From Chromera velia (lineage: Eukaryota > Sar > Chromeraceae): a stretch of DNA of 64,000 nt. Each line of letters starts with the position of its first letter. Position 1 is the first letter of the stretch. The translations under genes were made by a program, and so were the position numbers. The notes below the pieces were generated by a model. The model ran no database searches, was not told where the DNA came from, and saw only the letters and a program-made list of their open reading frames with translations. The stretch lies in assembly GCA_018398765.1 (NCBI GenBank), contig JAHBMJ010005746.1, positions 33,501-97,500 of the forward strand. The letters are read 5' to 3'. Below, piece after piece: positions 56,013 to 64,000 of the stretch.

Positions 56013-56060
56013 AAAATGTCCGGTTGTCAAAAATTGTATAAGTCAAAAAGACAACTTACA
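56013..56060 (+). repeat. Dispersed repeat, left copy
   Basis: Matches 63015-63060 with a few differences (aaaatgtccggttgtcaaaaa ... gtcaaaaagacaacttac). Both copies lie outside the copia element. Confidence 0.75.
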
Positions 56061-56294
56061 AAAAAAAAAGTTAAGTCAAGTTTTTGAAATGGTAACTTAC
56101 CATTTTAAAAAAGTCTGGGTGGTAAATTTTGAGAAGTATATGGAGTAGAAAGCTAAAAATTTGTGTATACTTGGAAGCTATCACACACAAGGCCTCGAGT
56201 TTAGCCCTCATCATCATCATCATCATCATCATACAAAACGGGCTTAAAACATCTAGAAGGAAACAGTAACTTTTAAAACATGGTATGCATGCTA

Positions 56295-56299
56295 TCGCT
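56295..56299. repeat. Target-site duplication TCGCT, left
   Basis: Identical to 62359-62363; it fixes the borders of the copia element. Confidence 0.65.
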
Positions 56300-56597
56300 C
56301 TTCAGAGCGCTTCAGAGGTAAAGCATGCAGCGTGAGAGAACTGTGTGCATCACAATTTCAGTACCCCGCCTGTGCGCACGGGATTTTCGCTTTATGAAGC
56401 ATGCAATGAGTCATTTTCCGGGGCCATCAGTCTGCCCGTCGATTGATCACCGTGGTCCATTCGATATGATCTCTTCTTTGGGCATCTCCCGGATTGACAT
56501 TCTTCACTTCTGTTCATAAGTTCAACTATGTTCAGTTGACTTCTCTCTTTCTTCTTCGAATAAGTTTAGGTGCTTCATCTAGATCATCCTAAACTTA
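56300..56597 (+). repeat. 5' LTR of the copia element
   Basis: 298 bp matching 62061-62358 at roughly 93 percent by eye. Its end carries an inverted repeat TAAGTTTAG...CTAAACTTA able to form a hairpin. Its termini are CTTCAG...ACTTA rather than TG...CA. Confidence 0.8.
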
Positions 56598-56599
56598 TC

Positions 56600-57830
56600 A
56601 TAGTGCCGGCTTTTTCTGGGAACGAACGAGGTACCCTTCTTTCAAGCTCTGCTCGTTCACTTACATATCCATTGCTTTCTTCTCTTCTCGAAATACAACG
56701 ATCCAACTCTCTGCCTCAGGAGGCTTCTGCTCTGAGTGGCAACAATCCTTTTGCCACTTCTGTCCCTGTGCGTGCCTTTGTTACAGACTCGTCAGGTAAC
56801 CTTCGTCCGGCTGATGGACCTCCTCCCCATGGAGTCCTCTCGGCCCCTCCTCCAGGCATCATACAACCATACCCCTCTCCCACATTCGGACCAGCTGCAC
56901 TAGGTCAACCTCAAGGCTCTCGTTTTTTTAGCCTCCTCAGTGCTCCCCCTGTTGCTTCTTCCGAGAATGCTGAGGCCTTCCGCGCCCTTCCTCCGCAGGC
57001 TGCACCTTCCCAGGGGCCTGCCTACTTCGGGATCTCCACTCCCCTCCCGGTTCCTCAAACTGCCGTCCCGGAGTCTGTTCACAACTTCGGTCCTGGTAGA
57101 CCTGGCTGGGCTGCCTTCCAGCAAGCGCATCCGCCTTCTCTCCAATAGTTCTCGACTCGTCGCTCCGACTTGGCCAAGAAAGCCCTCGACTCCGTCAAGT
57201 CTTTCTCTGCCGAGAAGGATATCAAGCTAGATATCAAGCTCTTCCATGACTCCATCATTGAGTATGTTGAGGAAGTACGCTCTCTCGATGGTCTTTCTTC
57301 TTTCGGTCTGGTAGACCTCGCTTCTCTCATTTGATAGAAGCTTTCCAAGGATGTCCTGAACATTCTCAAGGAAAAACCCAAGTACTCCGTATCTAAGGCC
57401 AACCCGGATTGGCTGATGGATTGCCTCCAACATTTCTACTTGGGTCCATTTCCGAAACGCCTTTGGGCTCGCTGGAGCGAGATCAAGTCCTTTGCCCCCT
57501 TAGCTAAGGAGTCTGCTCTGGTATTCATTGCTTGCGGGCGGAAGATCCTTGGTCGTTACCGTCGTCTAGTTCCGATGACCCCTGAGGCCTTCTCCATGAT
57601 GGAGTACTCCGTGCTCTTCGAGGCCCTTCCTATTGGCAGCGCTGCCCGCCGGTACGTTGTTACGAACCTTCAAGACCACTCCCCCTCTGGCTTTCGTGAC
57701 TGTCTGCGCCAGTACAAGGAGACTGCTATGTCTCAGTCGCCCGGTGCTTCCATCTGGCTTGCGACTATTCCAGGGGACCTTCCTCTTCGGGTGGTTGACC
57801 TCAAGTCCCCAGTGCCCCTCAAAGCAATCG
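56600..57830 (+). pseudogene. Copia gag region
   Basis: The first part is Pro/Ser/Ala-rich (for example PPPHGVLSAPPPGIIQPYPS). After a TAG at 57146 the frame continues with a helical core (KKALDSVKSFSAEKD), the stop pair at 57332-57337, and then LMDCLQHFYLGPFPKRLWARW and EYSVLFEALPIGSAARRYVV. The ATG is not resolved, because the frame is open back into the LTR. Around 57820 coding character moves to the next frame, which holds the zinc knuckle. Confidence 0.7.
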
Positions 57831-60800
57831 TCATTCGGGTGCCTCTGGTTCGGGTTCTTTCTTCTGCCTTCTCTGCAAGTATATACACAAGAAGGGCATG
57901 CATTCGAAGTGCGCTGGTTGTGGTGCGAACAAGCGTTGCACTACTCAGGGACGTTCATGCCCTGGTGCTTTCCATGAGTGCACTCACTGCAAGCGGACGG
58001 GTCATTTGGATTCCGCCTGCATTCAGGAACTCAAGAAGAAGGTCGACGTGAAGCTGGCGACCGTCTCTTTTACTGCGGCGGTGGCGGAGACTACTGAAGA
58101 CTCTCTGGAGGACCCTCACTTCGGCAAAGATGATGGAGCTACTGTGGATGCTGTCGGTGAGAACTACTTGAAGCGTTTGCCCTCCAGCGTGCAATACACT
58201 GTCTTTCCCTTTCCTGCGCCTGTGCTTGTTCAGACTGCAGGAGAAGACGGTGCTGTTGTACAGGCGACGCACTCCGCTGACGTCCCTGACGTCATGTGTG
58301 GAGAAAAGCGTGCGGATCTTTCTTTCCTCATCCTTCTCGACTCTCCCGTGCCCTTTCTCTTTTTCAAGGCTCTCGCTCAGCGTCTCGGTGCTGTGATGGA
58401 CTATCGCAGCGACTTGATGACAATCCCTTCAGCTTCCGGTGATCCCGCGGAGCTTCTTTGGATCGACCTTGGCCGTTATTACGCAATGACGCTCCAACAG
58501 GCACCCGTCTTCGAAGCGTCTCCTGCCATCTCCGTCACTTTGTCCCCAGCAGGTCCCCCCGCAGCTTTCATGGCTACTGTCTCCGCTCCTGCAGAAGCCC
58601 CCTTTCAGGAGATTTCTGTTTCCAACAATGATGATGACGACTGCCCCAGTCTCTGCGGTAGCTCTGATACCGCTTCCGACTGTACAGATGGTGAGAGTGC
58701 TTGTCCCAATCAGGGTGAGCGTGACACTGTTTCCCTGCAGCCTTCTTTTTTCCCTGCAACCTTTCTTGAAAGAGGAGAGCGTTTCGTTTTCTTATTGTCT
58801 AACCTTCAGTCTCTTGTGATGGAGGTTCACTATGATTGTGCGTATATCGGCGTTGAGGATGTTCTTTCCCTGCTGCGTCGTGTTTTCTCTTTCGAGGTTT
58901 CCATCCGTTCCCTCCGTAAAGTAATATGGAAGGTTCTTACCTCTTGTGTCCCCTGCTCCTGTGTGAAGGGCCCTGTCGGTTTTTCGATTCCTCGTTCCTC
59001 TTTCAACAGAGGAGCCTACCCTAGTGCCCGTCTGCACATGGACAGTCAGTATCTTGGCCCTTCCGAGTCCAGACACACCCACCAGCTCTCTATTTTCGAA
59101 GACTATTACGATTTTGGTTTAAGACTTCGCTACAATGGCCCTCCTACTTCTGCCAAGGCTGCTACCTTCCTTCGAAACGTCTGGATCCCTTACTTTGGCG
59201 TCCCTCTCGAGATTCGGTGCGACGCCGGATCCGAGTTCATTAAAGAACCTTTCACTTCTCTGTGCACTAAGCTCAACATCATCCCCTCCTTTTCCCCTTC
59301 TGGTTACAAGGATGGGAACTCTCTTGCCGAGCGCTGGCAGCGAGAGGTACTAGTGTCAGTGCGGACGATCCTCCTCGAGAGAGGCCTCCCCCCAACCATG
59401 TGGCCGACCGTCCACGATGAAACCATACGGCGTCTCAACAACCGTCTCTCTCGACAAGATCCCTCCAAGCCACGTCAGACAGCCGTTTTCGGTGCTGCTC
59501 CGCTTCTTTGCTTCCATCAATTCCTTTTTTCTCAGCGTTGCCCTTCCCCTGCTACTCTTTGTAAGTATGCTGTGGGAGATGAAGTGATGTACAACACCGG
59601 TGCTTCACTGGGCGGCGGCTGTTCGGGCCCCAAGCACAAATGTGGCCCAGTCTGGTATCCTTACCGTGTTGAGGCAAAAGAAAACGACCATTACTACAAA
59701 ATTGTGGCGACTGAAGACGACACACGCCCTCAGAAGACCTCTGCAAGCCCCCACCAGCTCCGACCTTCTGCTGTGCCCTTCTCTCCTGAGTCACCTGTTG
59801 TGTCCTCTTCAGCCGACCCTTCTTCCTCCGCTTCCGAGCCCCCTCTTCCCAGCGTTCCCTCAGGCCCTCTTACCCCGGGCACGATGCTTGTGGCATCTTC
59901 ACCTGAGCACTCTCTTCTCTGGGTTGGAGAGGTGCATAGGGCGGTCCCTTCTGGTGATGACTCTAGAGACTTCCTCTACAAAGTTCACGTGTGGGGAACT
60001 CATCAGAAGTGCACTCTCGAGAAGCGTGCTTGGTATCCTGGTCACTATATGGCTGGCGGCTCTTACGTCACCTATGACTCGAGAGGACGTCGCACAGACC
60101 CTAAGATTGTCGAGCTTCACCACAGTAATGTGGTTGCTTCTGGATTCGAGATGGTCAAGAACCGTGGAGCTCGTGACTCCCATCTTCCCTCTGATTTGTG
60201 TGCTCGGCTGTCTGATGGTTCGCGTAGCTGTTTCTTCTCTCAATATCCTACGTCTGAGCCTACCGATCCTGCTGTGCATGCTGCTGTCAACTTTTTGACT
60301 TCTTCCGACTGTTCGACTTCAATTTTCGCTGCGACTATACACAAGCCTGTCCGTCTCTCTTCTCTGACTTCTAGTGAGCGTGAAGGACCTGGTATTTGTG
60401 AAGCAGACGCAAAGGAAGATAAGGATTGGTAAGACAGACAGGTGTATGAGCGTGTCCCTCTCACTGCTGTACCTCCTGATGTTCAGCATGTTCCCCTGCA
60501 GCGAGTCCGTACAGAGAAGCTACGAGATGATGGTACTCGCATCTTCAAGACTCGCACAGTCATTCGAGGAGACCTTGTCAACCGCATCGGCTTGGACGTC
60601 ACCACTCACCTCTGTCCTCCCGATGCCATACGCCTTGTTCTTCAGTTTGCTCTCAATCTTTGCAAGCGGCGCGGCGTCAGCCTCTCTCTTAAAAAGGCGG
60701 ATGTCGTCCAGGTGTACCTCCAGGCTCTACTTCCAAGCTCTCATGCTCCTGTGTATGTGCTGCCTCCTCCTGATCACCCAGATTGTGGCCATCACCTTTG

Positions 60801-62009
60801 GAAGCTCTTGAAGGCTGTGTACGGTCTCCCCAATGCCGGCAAGGTTTTCGAGGACTTTCTTAGCTCCAAGCTTTACGAGCTTAGATGGTCTACTACACTC
60901 TTTCCTGGTGTCTAGTTTCTTTGAGGCGCTGATGGAGAGATTCGTGGGGTCCTCTGCACGTACGTTGACGACCTGCTTTTGATTGGCGTCGGTGAAGACG
61001 CTGCTGATCTTTCAGGTCCCTTCCGAGATCATATTATATATGGTAACAACACTGACACCACTTCTGGACACTTTGTCGGAGTCCAGTTCAATGTGACTGC
61101 TGATGGCATCCTGATCCACCAGCATGACTACATCTCATCCCTTTCCCTGCCTCCGGAATTTTCCTCCAGCGAGTCCCGTCCTGCTGACAAGCCTCTGCCT
61201 GTTGGCACGACTCATGAAGAGGACATTTCCCCACCTCTCGATGCAGCCGGTACGAGAGTCTATCGAGAACTTCTGGGCCAGGTAGGATACGTCACCTACT
61301 GCACCCGCCCTGATGTCTCGTTCGCTTATAGCTATCTCTCTTGCTTCATAGCTGCCCCGACGGAGAGAGCTTTCCGCCTTCTCCTTCAGACGATCCGGTA
61401 CCTTCGATCGACTCCCTTTTTAGGCATCCCCATCCGTCCCTCTCTCAACCCCGACGAGCTCATTGCGGTTATCCACGCAGATGCCTCGTTTGGTACCCCT
61501 GACTCTCCCCACCCTCAGACTGGCTCGTTGCTCTTTCTCGAAGGGTCTCCCTTTCTCTACAAGAGTCGCCGACAGTCTCGTGTGGCGAGATCTATGACCC
61601 GTGCAGAAGTTCTCACTCTTGAAAACGCTGTCGATGCCTCTCTTCATTTCGCTGCTTATCTAATTCCCTTCTACAAGTCCGTGAAGATTGGCATTGGTTG
61701 CGATGCCGCCAACGTTCTGCACCTTCTCCAGTCTGGTGGTGCCTCCTCTGCTGAGAGAGCGCTCCTCCCTCTGATTCGTCGTCTGGGAGACCACGCCTGC
61801 GTGGTTCCCCTCTTGGTGGTGACTGACCTCACCGAGTAGCACAAAGTGGGTATCTTCAAGATCCCTATGGACGTGAATGTCTCCGATATCCTGACCAAAG
61901 CCCGTAACATTGGATTGCTTTCTCGGCTCCTCTCTTTGTCCACAGATGTTCCTGAGCTTTTTGGATTGGCTGAATGTTCTCGTCTGCCTCCTTTTTCTCT
62001 CACTCCTTG
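57831..62009 (+). pseudogene. Copia pol: zinc knuckle, protease, integrase, RT, RNase H
   Basis: Zinc knuckle CTHCKRTGHLDSAC (C-x2-C-x4-H-x4-C). The protease-like segment has LILLDSPVPFLFFKALAQRLG, where the active DSG/DTG triplet reads DSP. Integrase has HMDSQYLG, CDAGSEF and SLAERW, with exactly 35 residues between the second Asp and the Glu. Reverse transcriptase begins with RIFKTRTVIRGDL, and its catalytic box is TYVDDLLLIG (near 60960). RNase H shows IHADASFG and SMTRAEVLTLENAVD, then the C-terminal VSDILTKAR. Stops at 60430, 60913, 60922 and 61837 interrupt it. Confidence 0.88.
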
Positions 62010-62060
62010 ATTTTTCTTTTCCTGCGTGCTACTGTTGTAAAGAAAAGAACCCTCGTAAAG

Positions 62061-62358
62061 CTTCAGAGCGCTTCAGAGGTAAAGCGTACAGCGTGAGAGA
62101 ACTGTGTGCGTCATTATTTCAGTACCCCACCTGTGCACGCGGGATTTTCGCTTTATGAGGCATGCAATGAGTCATTTTCCAGGGCCATCAGTCTGCCCGT
62201 CGATTGATCACCGCGGTCCATTTGATATGATCTCTTCTTTGGGCATCTCCCGGATTGACATTCTTCACTTCTGTTCGTAAGTCCAACTATGTTCAGTTAA
62301 TTTCTCTCTTTCTTCTTCGAATAAGTTTAGGTGCTTCATCTAGATCATCCTAAACTTA
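62061..62358 (+). repeat. 3' LTR of the copia element
   Basis: Pairs with 56300-56597, including the terminal inverted repeat. It is followed by TCGCT at 62359-62363. Confidence 0.8.
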
Positions 62359-62363
62359 TCGCT

Positions 62364-63373
62364 CCACCCCTGCCCTTTATCACTCTGAGAAGTGATATAA
62401 ATGATACTAGAAAATCTAACTATGCACGCTCATGCCTTAAAGACATGCCCTTTCGTTACACAGATACAGATGAGTATGTCGATCTGGTCAGATTATCAGA
62501 AACTGCTTTCCATGAATTTTGCTTTCACTTCTGAGTTTAGACTGATCAACAATTATTTCTAACACTTCAATATCGAATTTCATCCCGTCTTGCTCGCCCG
62601 CGCTCAGGGCCCATCTGAACATTCGGCTTTTTGGTGTATGCCGGGGCCCGCGCTGCACTGCGTTTATATTACACACAACAACTCTGTCTTTCACTCGCAC
62701 TTCGTCAGAGAAAATCAAGCATAACTTAATATTATCTCGGGACCATAATTCAACTGCATCTATGTTTGTCGGCAGTAGAAATGGTTTTGAAGTGCAAGCA
62801 CTGCAAGGCAAAAAATTCATGTATCGGGATGAGATATGTCATTGCATGTATGCATGCATGGTGTGGAGTAATGTGCATAAATATATGGTGCAAGGCGGAC
62901 GTCAGATAACTGGCACGCAGGTCTAAGGCTCCGGCCCCGAACACAATGTAATCCTGTAATATAATCCTATAATCCTGTAAAAAGGCCTCTGACAATTCTC
63001 TTTTATAACTACAAAAAATGTCCGGTTATCAAAAATAGTAAGTCAAAAAGGCAACTTACCAGAATCTTATTAATTAATTTAATAGCCTAACACTCCGCTA
63101 GATTCCTACTGCAGAGGAGACGGGAAGGCTTTCTGCACGGACCTTGGAGGCAATGACGTCAAAGAAATGTGCTATCATCAGAAAAACAAATGGCGTTGGC
63201 ATCAGCCACCGGTAGATGGCACTGCAGCGCAACACCAGCCTATCAGGAGCGATCGATCAGTCGTCAGTTCAGGTCACCGCTCTGAAGAGCTAGCTGAAGA
63301 GCCGCTAAAAAAAATGTTCATGGGGCATGGGGGGCGGTTTCTCTGACGGTGGCAAAGGAAGGGAGGTCGGCGC
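62364..63373. other. Intergenic, AT-rich, no supported gene
   Basis: Contains TGCATGCA at 62851, short TCCTGTAAT repeats near 62950, and the right copy of the dispersed repeat at 63015-63060. Open frames are short and unremarkable. Confidence 0.5.
63015..63060 (+). repeat. Dispersed repeat, right copy
   Basis: Pairs with 56013-56060. Confidence 0.75.
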
Positions 63374-63853
63374 TCAGGTCGCCTCTGGTTGACGATTTTT
63401 CCTGCTCTTCCTTGAAGGCCAGTAAACAGTTTCTGAATCCCTGTCACTGCGTTCACCGTCTACCATCTTCTCCTCAATCATGGCCGTCGCGCCCTGGCGA
63501 TCTTCTTGCTCCCCTCCTTCTATCTCTCTGGCCCTTTTCGAAGAGGGAGCGCCTGCTGCTGTATCACGTCGAGATGGCTCTTTTTGGACGTTGGTGCGGA
63601 GGGCGTATGTTAACTTCGCGGGTATCCTTGCCATTCGGCCTGCCTCAAAGGCTCAAAAGAGGGGGAGCCACCACTGGTGTTCAACTCTCAGACTGGCGAA
63701 CTGTTTGCTGACCAGCTTCTTCAACTCATCCTTATGCTGACTCACAAACTGCTGCGCCGCTTCATTGCTGGAGAGGTCTTCATGGCTTAGGTCACAATTC
63801 CTGCCCTTCTCGCAGCTTCCTGCATTCAAAGCGCATGAACCCCAGTCAGGCAT
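63374..63853 (-). pseudogene. Possible CCCH zinc-finger protein with an in-frame TGA
   Basis: CCCH fingers bind RNA. On the minus strand an ATG at 63853 gives MPDWGSC, then C-x6-C-x5-C-x3-H (CALNAGSCEKGRNCDLSH), and a helical Lys/Glu/Gln-rich segment (QFVSQHKDELKKLVSKQF). The frame meets TGA at 63655-63653, then continues open for about 90 residues with charged, protein-like sequence (AKLTYALRTNVQKEPSRRD) to 63374. This may be a pseudogene, a missed intron, or two unrelated frames. Further exons could lie beyond the right edge. Confidence 0.4.
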
Positions 63854-63865
63854 CAACTTGCACAA

Positions 63866-64000
63866 ACATGGCGGCTTTCACAAAAACCGACAGATTTGAT
63901 GGCGTACAACGAAAGCGTCTTACTGGTGCAAAGAGGGCCTTGAGTGACCTCCCAATTCTCTTTATACTGTGTATGAAACTACTTCCATGTCCTCCTATAA
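63866..64000. other. Right edge; possible start of a plus-strand frame
   Basis: An ATG at 63868 opens a frame of 44 codons that runs to the window end (MAAFTKTDRFDGVQRKRLTG). It is too short to judge and overlaps the expected 5' side of the minus-strand CCCH frame. Confidence 0.2.

Larger units (their letters stand above)
54883..56294. other. AT-rich intergenic DNA with TGCATGCA cluster
   Basis: TGCATGCA occurs at 55169, 55267, 55569 and 55605. A and T runs lie at 55698-55745. 55843-55922 carries a cluster of GGTACT words, and CATCAT repeats occur at 56210-56232. 56013-56060 is repeated at 63015-63060. No gene is seen. Confidence 0.6.
56300..62358 (+). mobile_element. Decayed Ty1/copia LTR retrotransposon
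   Basis: The order Gag, zinc knuckle, protease, integrase, reverse transcriptase, RNase H defines the copia type. 298-bp LTRs and a 5-bp TCGCT duplication bound it. Coding frames stay open over nearly 5.5 kb except for seven in-frame stops (57146 TAG, 57332 TGA, 57335 TAG, 60430 TAA, 60913 TAG, 60922 TGA, 61837 TAG) and one gag-to-pol frame change near 57820. The copy appears fairly young but inactive. Confidence 0.9.

Overview
This window looks like nuclear DNA of an intron-rich alveolate alga, most likely a chromerid such as Chromera velia. That is an inference, not a database match. It rests on: GT-AG genes with many short exons; donors mostly gtcagt, gtgagt or gtaagt; introns loaded with CT, GT, TTTC and TGTC microsatellites; a large RAP-domain protein of the kind expanded in apicomplexans and relatives; strong over-representation of the octamer TGCATGCA, a known ApiAP2 target; and dense retroelements.

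Layout. 495-2419 (+): the 3' part of a dynactin subunit 6 (p27) gene with an unusual Arg/Glu/Ser-rich tail. 3969-15057 (+): a 20-exon gene for a RAP-domain protein of about 1338 residues, likely organellar. 15058-18708: AT-rich, repeat-bearing intergenic DNA. 18709-19430 (-): a secreted two-domain Kunitz inhibitor with one frame break near its signal peptide. 19587-25452 (+): an APE-type LINE, internally duplicated and decayed, flanked by 51-bp direct repeats. 26431-31503: an ATTC satellite field with GGTCC-rich inserts, split by a non-autonomous LTR element (26600-29738) that carries an unrecognised ORF. 32301-35919 (+): an ankyrin-repeat protein. 36370-39219 (-): a gag-only LTR element with a perfect 5-bp target duplication. 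40008-42101 (-): an equilibrative nucleoside transporter, divergent from 42728-44461 (+), an unrecognised two-exon gene. 44857-50438 (+): an unrecognised four-exon gene in which two successive introns are copies of one composite repeat. 53341-54882 (-): a single-exon protein with two PD-(D/E)XK-like motifs. 56300-62358 (+): a decayed Ty1/copia element with LTRs and target duplication. 63374-63853 (-): a possible CCCH zinc-finger gene with an in-frame stop.

The host genes (dynactin, organellar RNA binding, protease inhibition, nucleoside transport, ankyrin scaffold) do not form a pathway. They read as ordinary housekeeping and accessory genes embedded in retroelements and satellites. The least explained features are the duplicated composite intron, the dual nuclease-like protein, the cargo-bearing LTR element, and three minisatellite blocks that share a TCTCC...GGAGA core.

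Exon models were built by eye from splice sites and reading-phase continuity. No search was run.
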